A DNA stretch of 64,000 nt, taken from positions 1,736,001-1,800,000 of the forward strand of contig NZ_UATM01000032.1 in assembly GCF_900454685.1 (NCBI RefSeq). Reading direction: 5' to 3'. This stretch comes from Peptoniphilus harei. Lineage in GTDB: Bacteria; Bacillota; Clostridia; Tissierellales; Peptoniphilaceae. Below the pieces are notes generated by a model. It made no database searches. It had not been told where the DNA came from and worked only from the letters and a program-made list of their open reading frames with translations. The position numbers were made by a program, and so were the translations under genes. Below are positions 1-8,279 of this stretch, piece after piece (positions within the stretch are counted from its first letter, which is position 1; the number at the start of each line of letters is the position of its first letter).

Positions 1-508
1 AAGTCATTACCTTGGCAAACATTATAAGTATTAAGAGTAATAGTGTTGGAGTTAGATACTTTCCAACTCTTGCCACTAACTTATTTGGCTTTAAGCAAAC
101 AAGCATTGCAACTGAGAAGAATAAGAATGTATATACTAATCTTACAAGTGATAGGTTAAAGCTTTCTGGTACATAAGGTGCTATTGCCATTTCAAAGGGA
201 ACTGACCCTGCTCTTGGTATGCCAAGTCCAGGTCCTATAGAAAGGTATATAGCAGTAGTAAAAACTAGGGCGAACTTTCCTCCAACTCTTGAAGATAAGT
301 TTTTAAGTCCATCAGTCTTGCCAACGGCTATTGCTCCAAGGACTGGGAAAATAATTGCGGTAACAGAAAAAGCCAAAAGTGAAATAATAGTCTTATTCCC
401 TGCTTGGTTTCCTAAAAATGGAGGGAAAATTAAATTTCCAGCTCCAAAAAACAATCCAAAGAGCATTATGCTCACTTGAGTAAACTGACTTCTTGATAAT
501 TTTTTCAT
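1..508 (-). CDS. brnQ: Branched-chain amino acid carrier BrnQ (LIVCS family), 5' part
   Basis: Sodium- or proton-coupled uptake of leucine, isoleucine and valine across the cytoplasmic membrane. Reading the minus strand from the ATG at 508 gives a protein that starts MKKLSRSQFTQVSIMLFG and continues LFFGAGNLIFPPFLG, the hallmark first membrane segment of BrnQ. At least four further hydrophobic segments follow. The frame is open to the window edge, so the C-terminal portion lies outside. An AGGAGGAAA ribosome binding site sits just upstream of the start. The gene is preceded by a T-box leader and a strong promoter on the same strand, so it is very likely controlled by amino acid starvation. 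Confidence 0.9.
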   Translation of the reverse strand, partial: MKKLSRSQFTQVSIMLFGLFFGAGNLIFPPFLGNQAGNKTIISLLAFSVTAIIFPVLGAIAVGKTDGLKNLSSRVGGKFALVFTTAIYLSIGPGLGIPRAGSVPFEMAIAPYVPESFNLSLVRLVYTFLFFSVAMLVCLKPNKLVARVGKYLTPTLLLLILIMFAKVMT

Positions 509-540
509 ACTTTCCTCCTAATTTTTAATTTTATAAATAA

Positions 541-780
541 AAAAAGTCCCTTGTCTAAATAATAGACAAAGGACGAATTATCGCGTTACCACCTTAGTTC
601 TTACCAATATGTAAGCTCTCTTAACAAGCATCAATCAATGCCGAGTATAGATAACGCCTACTAAAGCGGCAAATCTTACTAGGATTCAGACTTGCATAAG
701 AAAAAGGATTTTCGAATTTATCTCCATTATAGGCTTTCACCAAACGCCTACTCTCTGAAAACTTTAATAAACCTACTCGT
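541..780 (-). promoter_or_regulatory. T-box riboswitch leader of brnQ
   Basis: The minus strand carries the T-box sequence AAGGTGGTAACGCG followed by a terminator hairpin (GTCCTTTGTCTA / TAGACAAGGGAC plus a T run at about 541-575). An AGAGAG element and the GGTGAAAGCC element lie in the upstream part. The base of Stem I can be closed by CGAGTA pairing with TACTCG, which leaves a loop segment GGCGTTATCTA. An ATC (Ile) specifier in that loop would match the branched-chain carrier, but the specifier assignment is tentative. Uncharged tRNA should favour the antiterminator and allow brnQ transcription. Confidence 0.9.
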
Positions 781-823
781 TTTTTCCAATATTTTTTATT
801 AATAAAATTATGATTTGCATGTT

Positions 824-852
824 ATTATAAGAAATAAAAATAAACTTGTCAA
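824..852 (-). promoter_or_regulatory. Promoter of T-box/brnQ transcript
   Basis: On the minus strand a TTGACA -35 box (847-852) and a TATAAT -10 box (824-829) are separated by exactly 17 bases. Both match the housekeeping consensus perfectly. Transcription would start a few bases downstream and run into the T-box leader. Confidence 0.8.
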
Positions 853-891
853 ACACTTTTTTAAAAATTTTTTATAAAAATAATTTAAAAA

Positions 892-1440
892 CTAAATATT
901 TTCTGTAAGTGAATCTATTTTTTCTCTAGTGCTATCGTCATCTAGACCCAAACCCTTGGCAAAGAAATTAAGACCATCTTTCGTGTCCTCTAAAGTCTCA
1001 AAGGAAGCCGAAGCATTATCTATATCATCAACCTTTTGTCCTAAGGGCTTGTCATAAGTTACACTTTTATCTGTGAGTAAAAGTTCTGGATTTAGATTTT
1101 TTACGAGTTTAAAGTCAGGATCCATTTCATCACCTATTAGACTTGCGTCAGGATAAAGAGCTTCTGCTCCACTAGGAACTCCTACTACATTTTCATAAGC
1201 CAAAAATTTTAATGCCTTTGCAGCCTTAACTGACATGGCAACAATTCTTGGATTTTCTTTTTCCACAAAGAGTTCCCTATCTTTAGTATCTGACCTTTTT
1301 TCTTTGTCTACATTTTCTTGGCTTACTTCTTTTTCATTGGAAGTATTTTCTACACTTGCCTCCTCCTTAGACTTACAAGAAGTTAATAGGATCATTATAA
1401 GTAAGGCATAAGCGATCTTATTATAAAACTTTCTTTTCAT
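892..1440 (-). CDS. Truncated iron/heme-type ABC substrate-binding lipoprotein
   Basis: The 182-residue product has a lipoprotein signal peptide with lipobox LTSC near residue 22, then a charged linker. The linker leads to a region (NPRIVAMSVKAAKALKFLAY, then NPELLLTDKS) that looks like the N-terminal lobe of the TroA/FhuD/IsdE class of binding proteins. Those proteins are usually near 290 residues. This one stops after the first lobe and the start of the interlobe helix, and no continuation is visible downstream before the brnQ promoter. It is probably a 3'-deleted remnant, although a surface-anchored short form cannot be excluded. The start at 1440 is supported by AAGGAGG nine bases upstream. 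No permease or ATPase gene is adjacent. Confidence 0.6.
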   Translation of the reverse strand: MKRKFYNKIAYALLIMILLTSCKSKEEASVENTSNEKEVSQENVDKEKRSDTKDRELFVEKENPRIVAMSVKAAKALKFLAYENVVGVPSGAEALYPDASLIGDEMDPDFKLVKNLNPELLLTDKSVTYDKPLGQKVDDIDNASASFETLEDTKDGLNFFAKGLGLDDDSTREKIDSLTENI

Positions 1441-1480
1441 AATAGAGCCTCCTTCTAAATTTTTGCACCATCTTTAATTT

Positions 1481-1496
1481 ATTCTATTAATAGAAT
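1481..1496. promoter_or_regulatory. 16-bp perfect palindrome upstream of the lipoprotein gene
   Basis: ATTCTATTAATAGAAT is a perfect inverted repeat between the probable promoter and the RBS of the truncated binding-protein gene. Its position suits an operator for a metal-responsive or similar repressor. The repressor itself is not in the window and the assignment is inference. Confidence 0.4.
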
Positions 1497-1612
1497 ATCA
1501 CATTATCAAGAAAATGTAAGTGCAAAATATTGTAAAAGTTTTAAACATTTAAGAGATCTTGAATAAATCCCATTAAAATTTTTATGTATTTATTATAAAA
1601 ATTTACAATCAT

Positions 1613-2320
1613 AACCACCGGCTGAGCCGGTGGTTTGTTTTGCCCCTATAAGGGGCTGTTACCGGCAGCATTCCATGCTTCGAACTTTCTTTCTCGTGCA
1701 CCAATTTTCACAGCTGGTGCTAAAGCACCTTATTTTTTGCTTTTGTTTACTTGCTCACCCGTAAACGGGTCAACAAATTCTTTAATGCTTATTTGATCTG
1801 CCATGTAATCTTCTTTTAATTGATTTTTTATATATTCTTGTATCTTTTTCACATTCTTTCCTGCTGTGTCTACATAGTATCCTCTGCACCAAAAATGTCT
1901 ATTTCCATATTTATATTTTAAGTTTGCATGCCTATCAAATATTATTAGACTGCTTTTTCCTTTTAAATATCCCATCGTTTGAGATATGCTGTATTTTGGT
2001 GGAATTTCCAACAACATATGGATATGGTCTGGACAGCATTCCGCTTCTATTATATTTATTCCTTTTCTATCACATAAATCTCTTAATATTTTTCCTATAT
2101 CTTGTTTTAATCTTCCATATATTAATTGCCTTCTGTATTTTGGAGCAAATACTACGTGATACTTACAATTCCATGATGTATGTGATAAACTATTTTTATC
2201 CATTTTAGGATACCTCCCTTTTCTATTTATGCTACTGCCAGTAACATTAATAGTTTATCACGGGAGGTTTTTTGCTTGAAGCTAAAGCTTATTTTCCTAC
2301 CACCAGCATAGCTGGTGGTT
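1613..2320 (-). mobile_element. IS200-like insertion sequence (IS200/IS605 family, tnpA only)
   Basis: A single-gene element with a Y1 HUH transposase, flanked by subterminal palindromes. A perfect hairpin lies at 1613-1636 (AACCACCGGCTGAGCCGGTGG) and another at 2299-2319 (ACCACCAGC ATA GCTGGTGGT). These are the imperfect hairpins recognised by IS200-type TnpA. No terminal inverted repeats or target duplication are expected for this family and none are seen. A further hairpin-forming stretch at about 2226-2290 overlaps the tnpA leader, as in IS200, where translation is repressed. No tnpB accessory gene is present. The element sits between the rnf operon and the truncated lipoprotein gene. Confidence 0.85.
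1730..2203 (-). CDS. tnpA: IS200/IS605 family transposase TnpA
   Basis: The 157-residue Y1-type single-strand transposase has its HUH motif visible as DHIHMLLEIP near residue 60. The catalytic tyrosine is in the C-terminal helix (QEYIKNQ, near residue 125). The N terminus SLSHTSWNCKYHVVFAPKYR is typical of the family. Length is normal for IS200 TnpA, so the enzyme looks intact. It would cut and rejoin single-stranded DNA at the flanking hairpins. Confidence 0.93.
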   Translation of the reverse strand: MDKNSLSHTSWNCKYHVVFAPKYRRQLIYGRLKQDIGKILRDLCDRKGINIIEAECCPDHIHMLLEIPPKYSISQTMGYLKGKSSLIIFDRHANLKYKYGNRHFWCRGYYVDTAGKNVKKIQEYIKNQLKEDYMADQISIKEFVDPFTGEQVNKSKK

Positions 2321-2342
2321 TATTCATACTAAAGCGTACAAG

Positions 2343-2372
2343 AAAAAACTGCCGCCTTAAGCGACAGTTTTT
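2343..2372 (-). terminator. Terminator of the rnf operon
   Basis: Minus strand ACTGTCGC TTAA GGCGGCAGT forms a strong stem followed by a run of T, 15 bases after the rnfB stop codon. Confidence 0.85.
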
Positions 2373-2387
2373 ATTTAAAGTTTAAGA

Positions 2388-3299
2388 TTAAGCATTAGTC
2401 TTTTCTGCAGCAGCTTTTTTAGCTTGAGCTTCTGCTATTTTTGCTTGTCTTTCTTTTTCTTTCTTTTCTTTTTCCTTTTGTTTCATTTTTTCCACTCTTT
2501 CAGGATATTCACAATAGATTGCTCCTGTTGGACATTTTGAAACACAAATTCCACAGTTGATACACTTGTCATAATCAATTGATGCAAGATTATTTTCTAC
2601 ATGGATTGCATCCTTAGGACAGTTCTTTTCACAGATTCCACATCCTATACAACCAATGCTACAATTATTTCTAACAACTTTTCCTGAATCAAGTGACTTA
2701 CATTCAACAACTGTTTTTGATTTGTAAGGTCTAAGTGAAATAATTTTCTTAGGACAAATGTTGATACACTTCATACAAGCTACACATTTTTCCTTGTCAA
2801 CTACTGCTACTCCATTAACCATGTGGATTGCATCGAATTCACAAACGCTAACGCAAGTTCCTCCACCACAGCAACCATAGTTACAAGCTTTTGCACCTTG
2901 TTGGTAGTCAGCTATAAGTCTACAGTCAACTAGGTCATTGTAATCATATTTATTTTTTGCCTTGTCACAGTCACCTTGACAGTGAACTACGGCAACATTT
3001 CTATCAACATTTTCTGCATTGACACCCATTACTTGGCTGACTTTTTCAGCAGTTTCTGCACCACCAATAACACAACCATTAACTGGTGATGTACCATTGG
3101 CAATTGCTTCTGCAAGTCCATCACAACCTGGGAAACCACAAGCTCCACAGTTTGCTCCTGGAAGGGCATCTCTTACTTCAGCTACCTTTGGATCAACTTC
3201 TACATAAAAAACCTTTGATGCAATGGAAAGTATTATTCCGAAAAAAGCTCCCGCTATTCCCAAAAACACCATTGGGGTAAGTATTGCACTAATTTCCAT
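2388..3299 (-). CDS. rnfB: Rnf complex subunit B, electron-transfer iron-sulfur protein
   Basis: This subunit takes electrons from reduced ferredoxin and passes them into the membrane-bound Rnf complex, which reduces NAD+ and pumps Na+ or H+. The 303-residue protein has an N-terminal membrane anchor (residues 8-28). The RnfB [4Fe-4S] motif GANCGACGFPGC follows near residue 50. Then comes a series of ferredoxin-like cysteine motifs: CCGGGTCVSVC, CVACMKCINICP, CIGCGICEKNCP and CINCGICVSKCP. This multi-cluster form is the clostridial type, longer than the proteobacterial one. The tail is rich in Lys, Glu and Ala. It is the last gene of rnfCDGEAB, 9 bases after rnfA. Confidence 0.96.
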   Translation of the reverse strand: MEISAILTPMVFLGIAGAFFGIILSIASKVFYVEVDPKVAEVRDALPGANCGACGFPGCDGLAEAIANGTSPVNGCVIGGAETAEKVSQVMGVNAENVDRNVAVVHCQGDCDKAKNKYDYNDLVDCRLIADYQQGAKACNYGCCGGGTCVSVCEFDAIHMVNGVAVVDKEKCVACMKCINICPKKIISLRPYKSKTVVECKSLDSGKVVRNNCSIGCIGCGICEKNCPKDAIHVENNLASIDYDKCINCGICVSKCPTGAIYCEYPERVEKMKQKEKEKKEKERQAKIAEAQAKKAAAEKTNA

Positions 3300-3308
3300 A
3301 ATTACCTC

Positions 3309-3887
3309 CTATACCAATCCGCCGAAACCTGAGAATGCTATGGCCATAAGACCAGCACTCACAAGCGCAATAGGAACACCTTGAAGTGCCTTAGGTACAT
3401 CTGCAAGCATAAGTTTTTCTCTTAGGGCTGCGATTAATACTAAAGCTAGTGTAAAGCCTAGAGAAGCTCCAAATCCACTAAAGATTGTTTCTATTAAGTT
3501 ATATCCGTTTTGCACGTTTAATACTGTTACACCAAGTACAACACAGTTTGTAGTGATAAGTGGAAGATAAACACCCATAGCTTGGTAAAGTGAAGGTGAT
3601 GACTTCTTAATAAACATTTCTACAAATTGTACTAGAGATGCAATTACAAGTATAAAGGCAATTGTTTGTAAGTACTCAAGTCCAAATTTATTTAGTACGA
3701 AATTTTGAATTAGCCATGTTATTGCAGATGCAAGTACAACTACAAAGGTAACGGCAACTCCCATTCCAAGGGCAGTTTCTGTTTTGGAAGATACACCTAA
3801 GAAGGGACAAATTCCTAAGAACTGAGCAAATATATAGTTATTTACAAGTATTGTTGAAATTAAAATTGTTAAAATACTCTCTAACAT
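3309..3887 (-). CDS. rnfA: Rnf complex membrane subunit A
   Basis: A 192-residue protein with six hydrophobic segments, paired with RnfE as the inverted-topology core of the Rnf pump. The conserved N-terminal motif NNYIFAQFLGICPFLGVS contains the cysteine that, in Rnf/Nqr, helps coordinate the intramembrane iron site. A matching TTNCVVLGVT motif lies in the middle. Its start codon overlaps the rnfE stop by one base, implying translational coupling. Confidence 0.95.
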   Translation of the reverse strand: MLESILTILISTILVNNYIFAQFLGICPFLGVSSKTETALGMGVAVTFVVVLASAITWLIQNFVLNKFGLEYLQTIAFILVIASLVQFVEMFIKKSSPSLYQAMGVYLPLITTNCVVLGVTVLNVQNGYNLIETIFSGFGASLGFTLALVLIAALREKLMLADVPKALQGVPIALVSAGLMAIAFSGFGGLV

Positions 3888-4483
3888 TAGTCTGCCCTCC
3901 TATTAAGTAGTAGTTTAAATCCTGCAATTAAGAATCCTAGAAGTATGAAGGCACCTGCTGGAGCTCCCATAAGTCCAATTCCTGGATAGGATTCTGGTAG
4001 GACTTGTTTTTCAAATAATGTTCCGTAGCCGAAAAATTCACGCACAAGACCCATGGAAAGAACTGCTATTGTATAGCCAACTCCTGTTCCAAGTCCATCT
4101 ACTATTGATGGAACAAGTTTGTTCTTGTAAGCGAAACCTTCTGCTTCTCCAAGGATACAGCAGTTAACTACGATTAGTGGTAAGAAAATACCAAGTGCTG
4201 CATAAATTGATTGGAAATATGCTTGAAGGATCATTTGTACTAAAGTTACGAAAGTTGCAATTACTACTATAAAACAAGGAATTCTTATTTTATCAGGAAT
4301 TACATTTCTAAGGGCAGATACTACTGTGTTACTCATTATAAGTACAAAAGTAACTGCCATACCCATTGCTAGTGAGTTAGTTAAGCTGTTTGTAATAGCC
4401 AGTACTGAACAAAGACCTATAAGTTGCATGAATACAGGATTGTTTTTGAAAGCACCGTCTAAAAATACTTTAGATAATTTCAT
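3887..4483 (-). CDS. rnfE: Rnf complex membrane subunit E
   Basis: The 198-residue, six-segment membrane protein is homologous to RnfA/NqrD. The motifs NNPVFMQLIGLCSVLAIT and VNCCILGEAEGFA carry the cysteines conserved in RnfE. It partners RnfA in the ion-translocating core. It lies between rnfG and rnfA with 11 bases and a one-base overlap respectively, so it is clearly part of one transcript. Confidence 0.95.
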   Translation of the reverse strand: MKLSKVFLDGAFKNNPVFMQLIGLCSVLAITNSLTNSLAMGMAVTFVLIMSNTVVSALRNVIPDKIRIPCFIVVIATFVTLVQMILQAYFQSIYAALGIFLPLIVVNCCILGEAEGFAYKNKLVPSIVDGLGTGVGYTIAVLSMGLVREFFGYGTLFEKQVLPESYPGIGLMGAPAGAFILLGFLIAGFKLLLNRRAD

Positions 4484-4494
4484 TTTAAACCCCC

Positions 4495-5079
4495 TTATTC
4501 ATTCTTTAGAACTTCGTTATAAACTTGAATGGCATCATTTGAGCCTGCAAGAGCTGCCTTAGAGGAGATTGTAGCTGATGTCAACCACATAACTTCATTA
4601 TCAGCCTTAGGTTCCTTAGAAAGTTCTAGAGGACCAGCAGCAGACTTACCTTCATAGGAAGGATAATATTCATCAGTAGTGATTCTAGAACCAAATCCAC
4701 TTGTTTCTCCATTGGAGATATTTCTAAATCCAGCGATTGTATCGCCTTCAAGTAGAAAACCAAGGGCGTTAGTCATAGCTCCACCATAACCATTTGATTT
4801 TACGTTTACACCATATCCAACAACATCCTCACCTTTTTTGGCAACAAAGATTTTTTCTATGTTTGGATATTTTTCTTTTATTGAATCTAATTTAGCTTGA
4901 TCGTATTCTTCGAAACTATCAGCAGCATCACCAAAAATAACTTCATAGGATGCAAGTGTATTTTTAAGTTCAGTTTCAGCAATTACTGGAGCCGTAAAAC
5001 TATTTACAGCTGCAAGAAGACCTGCTGATAGGGCACAGAATACTAAAAGTATTATTCCGAATTTTACTGGTTCTTTCAT
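4495..5079 (-). CDS. rnfG: Rnf complex flavoprotein subunit G
   Basis: A 194-residue protein with one N-terminal membrane segment and an extracytoplasmic FMN-binding domain. The flavin is covalently attached by ApbE to a threonine in the [ST]GAT-type motif, here seen as TSATISS near residue 170, a minor variant of SGATxT. It relays electrons between RnfD and the quinone-independent redox chain of the complex. It starts one base after rnfD ends. Confidence 0.94.
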   Translation of the reverse strand: MKEPVKFGIILLVFCALSAGLLAAVNSFTAPVIAETELKNTLASYEVIFGDAADSFEEYDQAKLDSIKEKYPNIEKIFVAKKGEDVVGYGVNVKSNGYGGAMTNALGFLLEGDTIAGFRNISNGETSGFGSRITTDEYYPSYEGKSAAGPLELSKEPKADNEVMWLTSATISSKAALAGSNDAIQVYNEVLKNE

Positions 5080-6084
5080 TTACTTCGCCTCCCCATATGC
5101 ACTTGATATAGTAAGTTTGTCAATTAATGGTGTTGCGAGGTTCATAAGACATATTGCGTATGAAACACCTTCAGGAAGAGATGCCTTAACCCTAATTACT
5201 GCAGTTAAGATACCACAGCCAAGAGCAAAAATAATTCTTCCCTTTCTGTTTATTGGGTTTGTAGTGTAGTCAGTTGCCATAAAGATAGCACCAAGTAACA
5301 AACCACCTGCAAGTAGTTCATAAGGAATAAGTTCCATTGGGATTCCAAGAACAAATAGACATATTGCAGTTGATGCAACATAAATTACTGGGATTTCCCA
5401 AGAAATTACCTTTCTTGCTACTAGGTAAACAAATCCAATTAGAAGTGCAATTGCAGAAGTTTCTCCTATTACACCACCAATATTTCCAATAAACATATCT
5501 CCCATTGAAGGAAGATTTGCAAGATCACCAGATGCAATAACTTGAAGAGGTGTTGCATAAGATAGACCATCCACTGCTGCAGATGATGTTGTAAGACCTT
5601 GCTTCAATAATTCTGGTGAAATATAATCTGTAATTTGTTTTGGCCAAGATGTCATAAGCACAAGTCTAGCTGCAAGAGCTGGGTTCATAAAGTTGAAACC
5701 AATACCACCAAAACATTCTTTAACTACTAATATTGCAAAAACTGATCCGAAAGCTGCCATCCATAGTGGAAAAGATTGTGGCATATTAAGTGCAATCAAA
5801 ATCCCAGTAACAACAGCAGATAAGTCAGCAATTTGAACAGTTTTCTTTAGGCATTTTTGTGTAATAAGTTCAGTAAATACACAAGCACCAATACATACTG
5901 CTAAAAGTGCTATGGCCCTTGTTCCAAAGAAATATACAGAAGCAATCATTGCAGGAGCAAGTGCGATAATAACATCAAGCATAATCTTTCTAACAGTATC
6001 ATTTGACCTAATATGAGGAGCTAGTGAAACAAAGCGTGCCTCGTTTACTGTCATCGGATCCTTATTAATTTTATTATTTTCCAA
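5080..6084 (-). CDS. rnfD: Rnf complex membrane flavoprotein subunit D
   Basis: A 334-residue polytopic membrane protein of the NqrB/RnfD family. The covalent FMN site is visible as SYATPL near residue 175. The family motif DYTTNPINRKGRIIFALGCG lies near residue 270, in a glycine-rich transmembrane region. It forms with RnfG the membrane flavin path of the complex. It follows rnfC by 11 bases. Confidence 0.95.
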   Translation of the reverse strand: MENNKINKDPMTVNEARFVSLAPHIRSNDTVRKIMLDVIIALAPAMIASVYFFGTRAIALLAVCIGACVFTELITQKCLKKTVQIADLSAVVTGILIALNMPQSFPLWMAAFGSVFAILVVKECFGGIGFNFMNPALAARLVLMTSWPKQITDYISPELLKQGLTTSSAAVDGLSYATPLQVIASGDLANLPSMGDMFIGNIGGVIGETSAIALLIGFVYLVARKVISWEIPVIYVASTAICLFVLGIPMELIPYELLAGGLLLGAIFMATDYTTNPINRKGRIIFALGCGILTAVIRVKASLPEGVSYAICLMNLATPLIDKLTISSAYGEAK

Positions 6085-6095
6085 ATTGATCCCTC

Positions 6096-7430
6096 CTATC
6101 TCTTTTGATTAGCTCTGATTTCTCGTTTAGCTAATTTAACAGATGCTGTAAGATGTCTCTTGGCTGGACAAACAAAGGAACATATACCACATTCCATACA
6201 TTGGTCAGCGTGAAGATCCATACATAAGTCTACATCTCCCTTTAAAATCGCATGATTAATATCAGTTGGATTTATATTGGCTGGACAATGGTCTACACAT
6301 CTTGAACATCTAATACATGGAGACTCAATTCTTTCTGTAACTTCTTCTTCAGTGAAAACCAAAATACCAGAAGTAGTCTTAGTAATTGGTGAGTCAAGAT
6401 TAAATACTGACTTACCAGTCATAGGACCACCACAGATGATTTCTTTGAAGTTGTCTTTAAGACCGCCACAGAAATCTAGGATATCTCCCACAGGAGTTCC
6501 TACTTTAACGAGAATATTCTTAGGTTCTTTAATACCAGAACCAGAAACAGTTATAACTCTTTCATAAGAAGGCTTTCCTTCGATCATAGCTTCATAGAAA
6601 GCTAGAGTAGTACCAACATTTGTTAGGAAAACTCCAACATCATTTGTTACACCATTTTGTGGAACAATTCTACCAACTACGGCTTCAGAAAGTCTCTTTG
6701 AATCACCTTGTGGATACTTAGTTTGACATCCAACAACTTTTAAGTGATTCCAATTAGGATTATTACCTATAACTTCTTCCATCTTAGCAATTGCATCAGG
6801 TTTGTTTTCCTCAATTGCCATGTAAGAAGCTTCCTTATTGTAAAAATGTGAGAAGATATCTAAACCTTCTAATATTTCTTCAGTTTTTTCTAGCATAATT
6901 CTATGGTCACATGTAAGGAAAGGCTCACACTCTGCACCATTGATTATACATTCGTCTAGAACTGGATCTTCACCCTTAAGTTTTGCATGAAGAGGGAAAC
7001 CAGCTCCACCCATTCCTACGATTCCCTTTTCCTTAATAAAAGGAATTAAGTCGTCAATAGGATGATCCTTATAATCCTTAAAAGATTTAAGGTCCTCAAT
7101 CATTTCATCTTTGCCATCGTTTTCTATAACGACGCAATCACAATACCTTCCATCAGCTGTATACATTTTTTTAATCTCTTTAACTGTACCTGATACAGAA
7201 GAGTGTATAGCTGCTGAAATAAAAGCTTCAGAATTCCCAACAATTTGGCCAACTTTAACAGAGTCGCCCTTTGAAACAACAGGTGAGCATGGCGCTCCAA
7301 TGTGTTGTGACATAGGTATGTAAGCAATCTTTGGACTTGGCATCCTCTCAATTGCGATTTTTTCTGTCAAAGTTTTGTGTTCGTCCATATGAACTCCACC
7401 TACGGAAAAAGTGAGATTTCTTGAACTCAT
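6096..7430 (-). CDS. rnfC: Rnf complex NADH-interacting subunit C
   Basis: This peripheral subunit is thought to carry FMN and the NAD(H) site. The 444-residue protein has an RnfC barrel-sandwich N terminus and the flavin/NAD loop GMGGAGFPLHAKL near residue 140. An SLBB region follows, then two C-terminal [4Fe-4S] motifs, CIRCSRCVDHCP and CMECGICSFVCP. It is the first gene of rnfCDGEAB, the order used by clostridia. The start at 7430 has AAGGGGTGAAG upstream. The complex would let this organism conserve energy from reduced ferredoxin during fermentation. Confidence 0.96.
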   Translation of the reverse strand: MSSRNLTFSVGGVHMDEHKTLTEKIAIERMPSPKIAYIPMSQHIGAPCSPVVSKGDSVKVGQIVGNSEAFISAAIHSSVSGTVKEIKKMYTADGRYCDCVVIENDGKDEMIEDLKSFKDYKDHPIDDLIPFIKEKGIVGMGGAGFPLHAKLKGEDPVLDECIINGAECEPFLTCDHRIMLEKTEEILEGLDIFSHFYNKEASYMAIEENKPDAIAKMEEVIGNNPNWNHLKVVGCQTKYPQGDSKRLSEAVVGRIVPQNGVTNDVGVFLTNVGTTLAFYEAMIEGKPSYERVITVSGSGIKEPKNILVKVGTPVGDILDFCGGLKDNFKEIICGGPMTGKSVFNLDSPITKTTSGILVFTEEEVTERIESPCIRCSRCVDHCPANINPTDINHAILKGDVDLCMDLHADQCMECGICSFVCPAKRHLTASVKLAKREIRANQKR

Positions 7431-7778
7431 AAAACTTCACCCCTTATTTGGCTTTAGCCTATATTTTTACCATTTGTTATAATTATAACACTAAATTTTA
7501 TTAAAGTACATTATTCTACTGAAAAAATTCATTTTGGGAAATCTTTATCATCATTCAAATCTAGTCATTCTTAAAATAGGGTTTCTGATACTCTTTATCA
7601 AAAACAAGACCAATAAAAACTTTATTTTATCTCTCTATTTTAATTCTTCGTATTTATTCATCAGCAAATTAAGCGATTAAATTTATAAGCAATTCTTTTT
7701 TATCAAAATATTTTCAATTTCACAAGGATAAAATATCTTATTTTATTTTTCTATCCAATAGAATAATTTTTTGAATAT
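7431..7778. other. AT-rich spacer upstream of rnfC
   Basis: No open frame or recognisable RNA is seen. A TATAAT sequence on the minus strand near 7478-7483 could be the rnf -10 box, but no good -35 partner is visible. The rest is A/T runs without clear repeats. Confidence 0.5.
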
Positions 7779-7807
7779 AAAAAAGCGACCCTCATATAAG
7801 GTCGCCC
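7779..7807 (-). terminator. Terminator after phaJ
   Basis: On the minus strand GGCGACC TTATATGAGG GTCGC is followed by at least six T. It ends the phaECJ transcript. Confidence 0.85.
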
Positions 7808-7826
7808 TATCATTTTTATTATTATT

Positions 7827-8258
7827 TTAATCTGGAAGAGGAGCTAGGACTAAGGCCCTTCCCTCGATTACAGTTTGTCCATGTTGATTTTCACAAACTG
7901 TACTTAATATTACCCTATTTGTGTCAGAGAATAATTCTTCAACAGTACAAGTTGCAGTGATCGTATCACCAAAGTGAACTGGGTGAGTAAATTTAAGATC
8001 TTGATTCAAATAAATAGTTCCTGGACCAGGTAACTGAGTTCCTAGCACTGAAGAAATGAATCCTGCACTAATCATACCGTGGGCTATACGTTCTTTAAAT
8101 CTTGTCTTTTTCGCAAATTCTTCATTTATATGGGCAGGGTTAAAGTCACCAGATACACCGATATAGTTATAAACGTCTGCCTCAGAAACTGTTTTTGTAA
8201 AACAAGCACTTTGTCCTACTTTTAACTCATCAATAGTTTTTCCCTTTGTATTATCCAT
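7827..8258 (-). CDS. phaJ: (R)-specific enoyl-CoA hydratase, MaoC-like
   Basis: It hydrates trans-2-enoyl-CoA to (R)-3-hydroxyacyl-CoA, the monomer used by PHA synthase. The 143-residue protein is a single hot-dog domain. The hydratase-2 catalytic motif is visible as GDFNPAHINEEFA with the Asp and His in place, followed by RIAHGMISAGF. It is the last gene of a three-gene PHA cluster, 21 bases after phaC. A related MaoC crotonase role cannot be separated from sequence alone, but the context favours PhaJ. Confidence 0.88.
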   Translation of the reverse strand: MDNTKGKTIDELKVGQSACFTKTVSEADVYNYIGVSGDFNPAHINEEFAKKTRFKERIAHGMISAGFISSVLGTQLPGPGTIYLNQDLKFTHPVHFGDTITATCTVEELFSDTNRVILSTVCENQHGQTVIEGRALVLAPLPD

Positions 8259-8279
8259 AAGTCACTATCCCTTCTATAT

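Noticed and set aside
219-479. Plus-strand open frame of 86 codons
   Set aside because: It is the antisense of brnQ, with no RBS and no family resemblance. The minus frame is clearly BrnQ.
1924-2208. Plus-strand open frame of 94 codons in the IS element
   Set aside because: It is antisense to tnpA and only reflects its codon composition.
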